From: an uncultured Oscillospiraceae bacterium
GTDB taxonomy: Bacteria > Bacillota > Clostridia > Oscillospirales > Oscillospiraceae
Reading direction: 5' to 3'
NCBI GenBank assembly: GCA_934597175.1
Contig: CAKTQR010000022.1
Location: 1-36,449 of the forward strand
DNA: 36,449 nt
In this document: in pieces, positions 25,401 to 32,610 of the stretch
How positions within the stretch are numbered: position 1 is the first letter of the stretch
How the letters are laid out: each line of letters starts with the position of its first letter
Notes under the pieces: generated by a model
Told to the model about the DNA's origin: nothing
Database searches by the model: none
What the model saw: only the letters and a program-made list of their open reading frames with translations
Position numbers and translations under genes: made by a program

Positions 25401-25999
25401 ATGTCGTCGCCCCAAAATTCGATGCGCACGGGCTCTTGGTACATGGGTGAAAAGAAATCCAAAATTCCGCCACGGCGGGCGTACTGTCCCGCACCCTCGA
25501 CCTGCTCGGTGCGTTCGTAGCCGCAGCGAATGAGCGCACGCTCTATCTCCTCGGGCGGGTACTCGCCGCCGTCGACTATCTCAAATGCAGCGGAATTAAG
25601 CTTCTCGACCGGCAGAGTGCGCTGCAGGAGTGCAGAAACGGTCGCAACGGTAATTTTATTCTCGCCAAGGCACAGGGCGTCAAGCGCCGCTATGCGCTGC
25701 TGCTCGACCTGACGGGACGCCGCCAGCGTGGGGTAAAAGGTGAAGTCACGGGAGTAAAGCACCGTGGGCTTTACATCGGTCATCGCCTCAAGGTCACGGG
25801 CGAAGCTGTCCGCCGACGCCTCATCCGGACACACGACAAAAAGCGGCATCTCAAGCCGCTCGAAAAGCGCTGCGGCGAGGTTTGCCCGGTGCACCGACGA
25901 AAGCCCCGAAATGAGCGCAGGAAGTCCACCGCTCTCAAACAAATCAGGGAGGGCGGCGGCTTCCTTGTTTAAAAATATCTGCCTGTTTAATAGTTTCAT
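22499..25999 (-). CDS. mfd: Transcription-repair coupling factor Mfd
   Basis: A 1166-residue SF2 translocase that removes stalled RNA polymerase and recruits UvrA. The UvrB-like N-terminal region includes RRGGILDFFSP. The RNA-polymerase-interacting domain begins at about PGDYVVHEVHGIGRFAGIHKM. The helicase core has GDVGYGKT (655-662), DEEQRFG, TLSATPIPRT and QIRGRVGRS. The C-terminal TRCF domain ends the protein. Length is normal. The ribosome site is weak (GGTAG). It is divergent from dnaA with 157 AT-rich bases between. Confidence 0.97.
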   Translation of the reverse strand: MKLLNRQIFLNKEAAALPDLFESGGLPALISGLSSVHRANLAAALFERLEMPLFVVCPDEASADSFARDLEAMTDVKPTVLYSRDFTFYPTLAASRQVEQQRIAALDALCLGENKITVATVSALLQRTLPVEKLNSAAFEIVDGGEYPPEEIERALIRCGYERTEQVEGAGQYARRGGILDFFSPMYQEPVRIEFWGDDIDSMGFFDVHTQRRTEAVERCRVLPAAEALISLADGGAEGVSAKLLAMADRCARHKTSQQLKELEQTLRGDAERIANDVKLEDLDRYLPVLYDPAYGMDYIPDDCFVFFDQPPRCADRARGFIKQLGEDVSALSKKGMLGVTAESFRSTFDELCRKMSDYPVYMADAFTVGRYPLEPRTLCSIPAKQLPSYAGSVKTAADDVSLYLKQGYRVVVLAGDMRRAQVLQDFFKDNDIRALVYEELQKMPECGECYISVGAMSAGIEYPGIKLAIITDAQLIRVREHKAGRRKKAPTNRERINSYADLTPGDYVVHEVHGIGRFAGIHKMKVDGFEKDYIKICYAGTDTLYVPATQLDMVTKYLGAGEEHKVKLSKMGGAEWTKTRSRAKAATKKLAKELIALYAERARVPGHAFAKDSAWQREFEDNFGYTETDDQLRCISEIKADMESGVPMDRLLCGDVGYGKTEVALRAVMKCILDNRQAAILVPTTVLAQQHYQTAVQRFFGFPVTVEVLSRFRTPAQITKTLEDLKTGKCDLVIGTHRLLQKDVKFKNLGLLIVDEEQRFGVSHKEHIKEMSRGVDVLTLSATPIPRTLNMALSGIRDMSSIDEPPQDRLPVQTFVMEHDWSVLCDAINRELQRGGQVYYLHNRIDNIERTAIKIRDMLGGEVTVGVAHGQMDKDMLASVMEEVADGKVQVLVCTTIIETGIDIPNVNTLIIEDADRMGLAQLHQIRGRVGRSTRRASAYLTFRQDKVLTEVAEKRLTAIREFAEFGSGFKIAMRDLEIRGAGNLLGAEQSGHMIDVGYDMYMKLLNEAVLTERGIAPEKRADCSADLSVSANIPESYIRSPEQRMDIYRRIALIRTEAEADDLTDEIIDRFGDPPRSVNALIHVALLRGEAGKAGISDIQQKNGLLRFTLENFDMEKVSRLYALPEYKGKLKVEAGAKPCVSLKIQSKTRSIDEARKFVARWSE

Positions 26000-26085
26000 T
26001 GCACTACCATTGTACTATACCGTGTCAACCTCAACATTTGACGAAAAAATTGTTGGTTTTTCCTTTACATTATAATATATATATC

Positions 26086-26114
26086 TTGCATGATGTTTAT
26101 AATTTTGATATAAT
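26086..26114 (+). promoter_or_regulatory. dnaA promoter
   Basis: TTGCAT (26086-26091), a 17-bp spacer and a perfect TATAAT (26109-26114), 42 bases before the dnaA start. The surrounding 26000-26156 is very AT-rich, but I see no clear DnaA box in it, so autoregulation by DnaA is not evident here. Confidence 0.7.
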
Positions 26115-26156
26115 AAATTAGTTTTTAAAATGGGTTAAAAGGGGCATTAGAAATAG

Positions 26157-27464
26157 ATGAATTCTCTTCAGGATATATGGGCGGCGGTCATTGAGGTGCT
26201 GTCGCAGCAGATGACGCCGACGGCGATCTCGACATGGTTTTCCGACTGCACTCCGGTGGATATAAACGGCTCGGATTTCGTCATTCACACGACCTCGGAC
26301 TTTAAGCGTGATATAATTGTAAACCGTTTTTCGGAGACAATCAAGCAAGCCTTGTCGGATATCTTCTCGACGAGCTTCGGGCTCGTGGTGCTCTCGGGCG
26401 ACGAGCTGGGCGAGTATCAGTCGCACAAGCCGGACGACGACCCCCTGCCCGAGATGGCGGGCTACACCTTTGACCGCTTCATCGTCGGCAACTCCAACCG
26501 CTTTGCGCACAACGCAGCCTACGCCGTTGCGCAAAATCCCGGTGCGGCGTATAATCCCCTGTTTATCTACGGAAACTCCGGTCTCGGCAAAACGCACCTG
26601 CTGCTTGCTATAGGTCAGGCCATCCGTGAGCGTGAGCCGTCAACGAAGATCGCCTATGTAAAGGGCGACGATTTTACAAATCAGCTGCTCAAGGCGATAA
26701 AGGAGGGCACGGGCGAGGAGTTCAGAATGAGATATCGCAATGTCGACCTTTTTCTCGTCGACGATATCCAGTTTATCGCCGGTAAGGACGCAACTCAGGA
26801 GGAATTTTTCCACACCTTTAATAACATTTACGAGGCAGGGCATCAGATAGTCATCACCTCCGACCGACCGCCTATCGAAATGAGCCTCTTGGACGACCGA
26901 CTCATGTCCCGCTTCCAGGGCGGCCTCATGGCGGATATCCAGCCGCCCGACATTGAGACGAGAATGGTCATCACGAGAACGAAGGCGGCGCAGCTCGGGC
27001 TCATCCTTGAGGAGGACGCCGTTAATTACATCGCCGAGACGATAACGACCAATGTCCGCCAGATAGAGGGCGTTATCAAGCGCCTGACGGCGTATAAGGA
27101 GATACTCGACAGCAAAATAGACACACAGGCGGTCAAGCGGGCTATTAAGGATGTCGTCCGCATCGGAACCTTCATCCCCTCGCCGCAGCTTATTATCCGT
27201 GAAAGTGCGCTGTACTATTCGCTCACAGAGCAGGACCTCCGCGGTCAGAATCGCTCTAAAAACACCGCAATCGCAAGGCAGATAGCAATGTATCTTATCC
27301 GCACGCTGACAAATCTCTCGCTTAAGGAGATAGGCGCTGAGTTCGGCGACAGAAACCACTCGACGGTCATATCGTCCATTAAGAAAATTGAGGACATGAT
27401 AAAGACCGATCCGACCATGGCGGCGACCGTTCGTGACATCACATCGAACATCAACTCAAACTGA
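26157..27464 (+). CDS. dnaA: Chromosomal replication initiator DnaA
   Basis: DnaA is the AAA+ initiator that binds oriC and opens it. The 435-residue protein has an N-terminal DnaB/DiaA-interaction domain (about 1-75), a short linker (85-100), AAA+ core with Walker A GNSGLGKT (139-146), Walker B LFLVDDIQF (D202, D203), sensor regions, and the C-terminal helix-turn-helix signature DRNHSTVISSIKKIE, where many species have GGRDHTTV. Only AGGGG about 12 bases upstream could serve as ribosome site, so spacing is long. The adjacent oriC lies downstream, before dnaN, as in Bacillus. Confidence 0.98.
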   Translation: MNSLQDIWAAVIEVLSQQMTPTAISTWFSDCTPVDINGSDFVIHTTSDFKRDIIVNRFSETIKQALSDIFSTSFGLVVLSGDELGEYQSHKPDDDPLPEMAGYTFDRFIVGNSNRFAHNAAYAVAQNPGAAYNPLFIYGNSGLGKTHLLLAIGQAIREREPSTKIAYVKGDDFTNQLLKAIKEGTGEEFRMRYRNVDLFLVDDIQFIAGKDATQEEFFHTFNNIYEAGHQIVITSDRPPIEMSLLDDRLMSRFQGGLMADIQPPDIETRMVITRTKAAQLGLILEEDAVNYIAETITTNVRQIEGVIKRLTAYKEILDSKIDTQAVKRAIKDVVRIGTFIPSPQLIIRESALYYSLTEQDLRGQNRSKNTAIARQIAMYLIRTLTNLSLKEIGAEFGDRNHSTVISSIKKIEDMIKTDPTMAATVRDITSNINSN

Positions 27465-27681
27465 CTTTTCAACACATCGGATATTGAAAAGCTGTTGACG
27501 GATGTTGAAAACGAAAAACTTCAAAACGGCCTGTTGAAAACGCAAAATTTATGCACATTTTTCTCGACACCGGAAAGTGAGCGTTATCAAGGCTTACAGC
27601 GACTTTTCAACAGAAATTTTCCCTACTGCTACTACTACTGAATTTATTGATTTATTTCTTTTTATAACGGGAGGAAACGAA
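27465..27681. other. oriC: Replication origin oriC (dnaA-dnaN interval)
   Basis: The gap holds DnaA-box-like 9-mers: TTTTCAACA at 27466-27474 and 27604-27612 (plus strand), and its reverse complement TGTTGAAAA at 27503-27511 and 27532-27540. One consensus-type TTATGCACA lies at 27549-27557, and weaker matches at 27482-27490 and 27493-27501. The last box is followed by a 10-base spacer, a run of DnaA-trios (27623-27640) and the AT-rich 27641-27667, which would be the unwinding element. This layout matches the Bacillus-type downstream unwinding region. Assignment rests on context and motifs; no GC-skew was computed. Confidence 0.88.
27604..27667 (+). other. Basal unwinding module: DnaA box, DnaA-trios and AT-rich stretch
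   Basis: TTTTCAACA (27604-27612), spacer GAAATTTTCC, then CTACTGCTACTACTACTG (27623-27640), which on the complementary strand reads as repeats of 3'-GAT/GAC-5', and then an AT-rich stretch to 27667. DnaA-trios guide DnaA from double- to single-stranded DNA in Bacillus. The false upstream open frame of dnaN (from 27577) runs through this module. Confidence 0.75.
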
Positions 27682-28788
27682 ATGAAACTTACCTGCGAAA
27701 AGTACCTGCTCCAGTCGGCGGTCGCCGTCAGCACGAGAGCGGCTGCAACGAAAAGCCCCATCCCCACCCTTGAGGGTATACTGCTCGAAGCGGGCGAGGA
27801 TCTGAGAGTTACGGGCTACGACCTTAAAAAGGGCATATATACGAACATCGAGGCTGAGGTATCAGAGCCGGGCTCTGTCGTACTCGACGCCAAGCTTTTC
27901 GGCGAGATGGTAAGAAAAATGCCGGACGGCATCGTTTCGATAGTTACCGACAGTCAAAACATGACCACCGTCAAGTGCGGCAAATCCGAGTTCAGCTTCA
28001 TGGGCATGGACTCGGGCGAATATCCCGAGCTTCCCTCGGTCGACGGCCTTAAGACCTACACGATCAATCAGGGCGTTTTAAAGAGCATGATAACCCAGAG
28101 CATCTTCGCCGTCAGCGATAATGACGCACGCCCGGTTTACACAGGCTCGATGTTCGAGGTCGAAAACGGCATTTTGACTTTGGTCTCCGTGGACGGCTAC
28201 CGTCTTGCTCTGCGCCGTGAGGCTATCGAGGGTCCGAGTGAGCACAACGAGTTTATTGTCCCCGGTGCGGCGCTTTCAGACCTTGAGCGCATCAGCGCTC
28301 CCGACAGCGAGGAGACCGTGCGCATTTCCGTCGGCGGCAACCATGTGTCGTTCACCGTCGGCAAGACCGTCATCGTATCCCGCAGACTTGAGGGCGACTT
28401 TTTAAATTACAAAAAGGCGCTGCCCGAGGTGTTCAAGCTTCAGATAAAGGTCAACCGCTCCGAGATACTCAGAGCCACCGACCGTGTGGTGCTCATCGTC
28501 GACGAGAAAACGAAAAACCCCGTGCGCATGACCTTCAACGAGGGCTTTATAGACTTCCGCTGCGTAACGCCGATAGGCAAAGCCGAGGATGTGTGCTTCT
28601 GCGAGGGTAACGGCGAGGGCATAGAGATAGGCTTTAACGGCAAGTACCTCATGGACGCACTAAAGGCAGCTCCTGCCGACGAGCTCATCGTCTGCCTGAA
28701 CACCAGCTCCTCACCCTGCGTCATCCTGCCGGCCGACGGCAGTGATAAGTTTAAATTCATGATACTGCCTATCAGATTGAGAGCGTAA
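27682..28788 (+). CDS. dnaN: DNA polymerase III beta subunit (sliding clamp)
   Basis: A 368-residue ring-forming clamp that holds the replicative polymerase on DNA. It starts MKLTCEKYLLQSAVAVSTRAA and shows the three repeated clamp domains; typical parts are PTLEGILLEAG, RPVYTGSMFEV, VSVDGYRLALRRE, FNGKYLMDALKA and the C-terminal ILPIRLRA. The start at 27682 is set by CGGGAGG seven bases upstream; the 35-codon upstream extension would overlap oriC and is rejected. Confidence 0.97.
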   Translation: MKLTCEKYLLQSAVAVSTRAAATKSPIPTLEGILLEAGEDLRVTGYDLKKGIYTNIEAEVSEPGSVVLDAKLFGEMVRKMPDGIVSIVTDSQNMTTVKCGKSEFSFMGMDSGEYPELPSVDGLKTYTINQGVLKSMITQSIFAVSDNDARPVYTGSMFEVENGILTLVSVDGYRLALRREAIEGPSEHNEFIVPGAALSDLERISAPDSEETVRISVGGNHVSFTVGKTVIVSRRLEGDFLNYKKALPEVFKLQIKVNRSEILRATDRVVLIVDEKTKNPVRMTFNEGFIDFRCVTPIGKAEDVCFCEGNGEGIEIGFNGKYLMDALKAAPADELIVCLNTSSSPCVILPADGSDKFKFMILPIRLRA

Positions 28789-28790
28789 AG

Positions 28791-29003
28791 ATGGAAAAAA
28801 TTCAGATAGAAACGGAATTTATTAAGCTCGACTCACTGCTTAAATTTGCAGCGTTAGTCGGCACTGGCGGCGAGGCAAAGTATGTGATAAGCGAGGGTCT
28901 TGTCGAGGTAAACGGCGAGACCTGCACCCAAAGGGGCAGAAAAATTCGCCCGGGCGACAAGGTGAAGTTCGAGCGGTTTGAAATTGAAGTTACAAACGCA
29001 TGA
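28791..29003 (+). CDS. yaaA: S4-domain protein YaaA
   Basis: A 70-residue single S4 RNA-binding domain (IKLDSLLKFAALVGTGGEAKYVISEGLVEVNGE ... GDKVKF), the small protein encoded between dnaN and recF in most Firmicutes. In Bacillus it is connected with late ribosome assembly; that role is only assumed here. It begins two bases after the dnaN stop with a weak ribosome site, and its last four bases overlap recF (ATGA). Confidence 0.93.
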   Translation: MEKIQIETEFIKLDSLLKFAALVGTGGEAKYVISEGLVEVNGETCTQRGRKIRPGDKVKFERFEIEVTNA

Positions 29004-30100
29004 GAGTTAACAGGATAGCCCTCAACGGCTTTCGCAACTACGACTTTGAGACGGCGGACTTTTCCCCGGGCACGAATGTCATCTACGGCGAAAATGCGCA
29101 GGGCAAGACGAATCTCTTGGAAGCGGTGTACATTCTCGCCGTCGGCAGGAGCTTTCGCACCCGCTTTGACCGTGAGCTTATCGGCTTCGGCTGCGACCGT
29201 GCGGAAATTTTGGCGGATATAGAAAGCCATGACCGTGAGCAGACGGTGCGCATCGTCATGCGTAACGGCGTGCGCAAGCAGATAACGGTAAACTCCGTCA
29301 AGAAAACGGCGACCGAGCTTGCGGGCACGCTTACGGCGGTGCTGTTTTCGCCGGATGACCTAAACCTCATTAAAGAGGGTGCGGCGGCACGGCGGCGGCT
29401 CATGGACAATGCGATAAGCCAGATACGCCCCCGCTACGCCGAGTATCTTTCGCAGTTTAATAAGCTGTACGAGAGCAAGACCCGCATTTTGAAGGACTGG
29501 CGGGAAAAGCCGTCGCTTTTGGATACGCTCGACGATTTTTCCGACGGGATGTGCCGGTACTCGGCGCAGCTCATTAGATACCGTGCGGCGTTCGTTGAAC
29601 GCCTGCGTGAGGAGGCAGCGCCGATACACGGCGAGTTCTCCGGAGCGGGCGAGAGCCTGAGTATAGAGTACAGCACCGTGTCGTCGGTGAAAAATCCGCT
29701 CGGCTCGGCGAAGGAGATATATTACGATCTGTGCGAGCACTGGGAGAGCCACCGCACGGCGGAAATTGACTCGCAGCAGTGCCTCACAGGCGCTCATAAG
29801 GATGACCTGATCATCACGATAAACGGCCAGAACGCACGCAGCTTTGCAAGTCAGGGTCAGACGAGGACGGCGGCGCTGTCTATTAAGCTTGCCGAGCGTG
29901 AAATTTACCTTGACGAAACGGGAGAGTACCCGATCTTGCTGCTGGACGATGTTTTAAGCGAGCTTGACACTCGCCGTCAGGAGTTTGTCCTCAACCGCAT
30001 AGGCGGCGGTCAAACGCTCATCACCTGCTGCGAGGACGAGGGCATTTCCAAGCGCACCGGCGGCAAGGTGATGCATGTCGAGAAAGGCAGGATACGCTGA
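29000..30100 (+). CDS. recF: DNA replication and repair protein RecF
   Basis: A 366-residue SMC-like ATPase that loads RecA at gaps with RecO and RecR. Walker A is GENAQGKT (30-37), the ABC signature is SQGQTRTAALSIKLAE, and Walker B/D-loop is LLLDDVLSELD. The family segment ARRRLMDNAISQIRPRYAEYL is present. It overlaps yaaA by 4 bases and remB by 1 base, so the dnaN-yaaA-recF-remB string is one coupled unit. Confidence 0.97.
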   Translation: MRVNRIALNGFRNYDFETADFSPGTNVIYGENAQGKTNLLEAVYILAVGRSFRTRFDRELIGFGCDRAEILADIESHDREQTVRIVMRNGVRKQITVNSVKKTATELAGTLTAVLFSPDDLNLIKEGAAARRRLMDNAISQIRPRYAEYLSQFNKLYESKTRILKDWREKPSLLDTLDDFSDGMCRYSAQLIRYRAAFVERLREEAAPIHGEFSGAGESLSIEYSTVSSVKNPLGSAKEIYYDLCEHWESHRTAEIDSQQCLTGAHKDDLIITINGQNARSFASQGQTRTAALSIKLAEREIYLDETGEYPILLLDDVLSELDTRRQEFVLNRIGGGQTLITCCEDEGISKRTGGKVMHVEKGRIR

Positions 30101-30360
30101 TGTATCTGCATTTAGGCTCGGGTGCGGTCGTGCCGACGGAAAGTATAGTCGGCGTGTTCGACCTTGACAACACAAGCCAGTCGCATATTACGAGAAAATA
30201 CCTCACGGCGGCGGAAAAGTCTGGGCAGGTCATCAATGTCGCCGAGGATATACCCAAGTCGTTTGTTATCTGCCAAGACGCAGACGGCGTGCGGGTGTAC
30301 CTCAGCCAGATGGCGACACAGACGCTGCTCAAGCGAGCGAACGAAAATAAAATTTATTAG
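30100..30360 (+). CDS. remB: DUF370 / RemB (YaaB) regulator-like protein
   Basis: An 86-residue protein beginning MYLHLGSGAVVPTESIVGVFDLDNTS, the hallmark of the YaaB/RemB family of small DNA-binding-type proteins encoded between recF and gyrB. In Bacillus RemB is linked to matrix gene control and its paralogue RemA binds DNA as a ring. The target here is unknown. It shares the TGATG overlap with recF. Confidence 0.92.
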   Translation: MYLHLGSGAVVPTESIVGVFDLDNTSQSHITRKYLTAAEKSGQVINVAEDIPKSFVICQDADGVRVYLSQMATQTLLKRANENKIY

Positions 30361-30427
30361 TTTTAAATTTTACTTGTACGCAAATGTACAACTTTCGGTC
30401 AAATGCGGCCTATATATGAGAAGATAA

Positions 30428-30646
30428 AAGCTGACGGAAGTCGGATACTGTCGCCTGTCAGCCCAAAATGATAGAGATTTTTATACTAAATGAGCTGACA
30501 GGTGCCTTGCAGTTTTGACGGAGTAGATTTTCGTTCAGGCAAGAAAAAGACCGACGAGAATACGAGGGTATTGTCTAGGGCTTTGACGCAGCATGGGCGG
30601 AAAGATGCCCGTCAAAACCGACAGGCATTCGGCTTTCGTCAGCTTA
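30428..30646 (+). repeat. Three-way-junction element, copy D
   Basis: About 219 bp in the 305-base gap between remB and gyrB, ending 20 bases before the gyrB ATG. P1 ends are AAGCTGACGGAAGTCGGAT and ATTCGGCTTTCGTCAGCTT. P2 is 30454-30462 / 30494-30502 (CCTGTCAGC / GCTGACAGG). The linker is TGCCTTGCA. P3 is 30512-30521 / 30609-30618 (GTTTTGACGG / CCGTCAAAAC). The tip of the core differs in sequence from A-C but can still pair (AGAC/GTCT, AATAC/GTATT), with the bulge CGACG retained. The gyrB promoter must lie in or around this element; none is obvious. Confidence 0.85.
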
Positions 30647-30665
30647 GAGAAAGGTGTTTAGAAGT

Positions 30666-32597
30666 ATGTCTGAAATTACAGATAAGATAACACAGGAATA
30701 CGACGCATCACAGATACAGGTGCTCGAGGGTCTGGAGGCCGTCAGAAAGCGCCCGGGCATGTATATAGGCTCGACCTCGTCGTCGGGTCTGCACCACCTT
30801 GTGTATGAGATAGTCGATAACTCCATCGACGAGGCGCTTGCAGGCTACTGCGACCGCATCGAGGTCGTCATCGAGCCCGGCGATGTCATCTCCGTCACCG
30901 ATAACGGCCGCGGCATCCCCGTCGATATCCAGGAGCAGACCGGCAAGAGCGCACTTGAGGTCGTTTTCACCGTGCTGCACGCAGGCGGCAAGTTCGGCGG
31001 CGGGGGCTACAAGGTATCCGGCGGTCTGCACGGCGTGGGCGCATCGGTCGTAAACGCCATGAGCGAATGGCTCATCGTTCAGGTGCACAAAAACGGCAAG
31101 ATATACGAAATGCGCTTTTCAAGAGGACACATCACGCAGGAGATGCGCATTATAGGCGACACCGACCGCACCGGCACGACCGTGCGCTTTAAGCCCGACC
31201 CCGAGATGTTCGAGGAGACGGTTTATGATTACGATATTCTGCACACCCGCATGCGTGAGCAGGCTTTCCTCAACGGCGGCCTTTTTATCTCCACCGAGGA
31301 TAAGCGTGAGGGCAAGGAGCAGAAGGACGAGATGTGCTACGAGGGCGGCATCCGTGAATTTGTAAGCTTCATTAACCAGAACAAGACCCCCCTGCACGAC
31401 GATGTTATCTACATGAAGGGCGAGAGAGCCGACTCCGAGGCGGAGATCGCTCTCCAGTATAACGACAGCTATAACGAGATAATAGTCTCGTTTGCAAACA
31501 ATATCCACACCCCCGAGGGCGGCATGCACGAGACCGGCTTCCGCACGGCGCTCACCCGTGTCCTCAACGCCTACGGCATTAAGGTCGGCCTTCTAAAAAA
31601 CGACGATAAGCTCTCCGGCGAGGACTGCCGTGAGGGCATGACGGCGATAATTTCCGTCAAGCTCACAGAGCCCCAGTTTGAGGGTCAGACCAAGGCGAAG
31701 CTCGGCAACTCCGAGATGAGAACACTCGTCGACAGCGTCGTTTCCGATAAGCTGGAGCAGTTTTTGGAGGAAAACCCCGCAGTCGGCAAGGCGATAATCG
31801 AAAAGGCGATGACCGCCTCCCGTGCAAGAGAGGCTGCCCGCAAGGCAAGAGAGTCCGTGCGCCGCAAGACGGGTCTTGAGTCCGGTCAGATGCCGGATAA
31901 GCTTCAGGACTGCAACGAGCGTGACCCGAGCCTTTGCGAAATTTACATCGTCGAGGGCGACTCGGCAGCAGGCTCGGCAATTCAGGGCAGAGACTCCCGC
32001 TTCCAGGCTATCCTCGCCATGTGGGGCAAGATGCTCAATGTCGAAAAGGCGAGAGCGGACAAAATTTACGGCAACGATAAGCTGTATCCGCTCATCGTGG
32101 CGCTGGGCGCCGGCATTGGCGATGAGTTCAACATCGAAAAGCTGCGCTATCACAAGATAATCATCATGGCCGATGCCGATGTCGACGGCTCGCATATCCG
32201 CACGCTGCTGCTGACCTTCTTCTTCCGCTACATGCGTCCGCTTATCGAAAACGGCTATGTCTATTCCGCCGTGCCGCCGCTTTATAAGCTCACGAGGGGC
32301 AAGACCGTCAAGGTCGCATACTCCGATGAGGAGAGGGATAAGATCTCTGCCGAGCTGAGGGGCGATAACGCAAATGCCAAGGTCGACATTTCCCGCTTCA
32401 AGGGTCTCGGCGAGATGGACCCGCACGAGCTGTGGGAGACCACCATGGACCCGGAAAAGCGCTCGCTGCGCAGAATAACTCTCGACGATGCGCTGCGTGC
32501 CGACGAGGTGTTCACCATTTTGATGGGTGAAGAGGTCGAGCCGAGGCGTGCGTGGATAGAGTCCAACGCAAAATATGTCGTCAATCTGGACATTTAA
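30666..32597 (+). CDS. gyrB: DNA gyrase subunit B
   Basis: The 643-residue ATPase subunit of gyrase. ATPase motifs: E48 (VYEIVDNSIDEA), DNGRGIP at 79-85 and GGLHGVGASVVNA at 119-131. TOPRIM: EGDSAAG (430-436) and DADVDG (503-508). The short form without the proteobacterial insert is as expected for Firmicutes. At 451-455 it reads AMWGK where most gyrases have PL(K/R)GK, so W453 sits at the position of E. coli Lys447. A GTG at 30654 lies inside the ribosome site AAAGGTG; the ATG at 30666 is used. gyrA follows after 13 bases. Confidence 0.97.
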   Translation: MSEITDKITQEYDASQIQVLEGLEAVRKRPGMYIGSTSSSGLHHLVYEIVDNSIDEALAGYCDRIEVVIEPGDVISVTDNGRGIPVDIQEQTGKSALEVVFTVLHAGGKFGGGGYKVSGGLHGVGASVVNAMSEWLIVQVHKNGKIYEMRFSRGHITQEMRIIGDTDRTGTTVRFKPDPEMFEETVYDYDILHTRMREQAFLNGGLFISTEDKREGKEQKDEMCYEGGIREFVSFINQNKTPLHDDVIYMKGERADSEAEIALQYNDSYNEIIVSFANNIHTPEGGMHETGFRTALTRVLNAYGIKVGLLKNDDKLSGEDCREGMTAIISVKLTEPQFEGQTKAKLGNSEMRTLVDSVVSDKLEQFLEENPAVGKAIIEKAMTASRAREAARKARESVRRKTGLESGQMPDKLQDCNERDPSLCEIYIVEGDSAAGSAIQGRDSRFQAILAMWGKMLNVEKARADKIYGNDKLYPLIVALGAGIGDEFNIEKLRYHKIIIMADADVDGSHIRTLLLTFFFRYMRPLIENGYVYSAVPPLYKLTRGKTVKVAYSDEERDKISAELRGDNANAKVDISRFKGLGEMDPHELWETTMDPEKRSLRRITLDDALRADEVFTILMGEEVEPRRAWIESNAKYVVNLDI

Positions 32598-32610
32598 GAG
32601 GTGAAAGCTG

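Noticed and set aside
27577..27681. Upstream start for dnaN
   Set aside because: It would place 35 codons over the DnaA-trios and AT-rich part of oriC; the ATG at 27682 has a strong ribosome site and the family N terminus.
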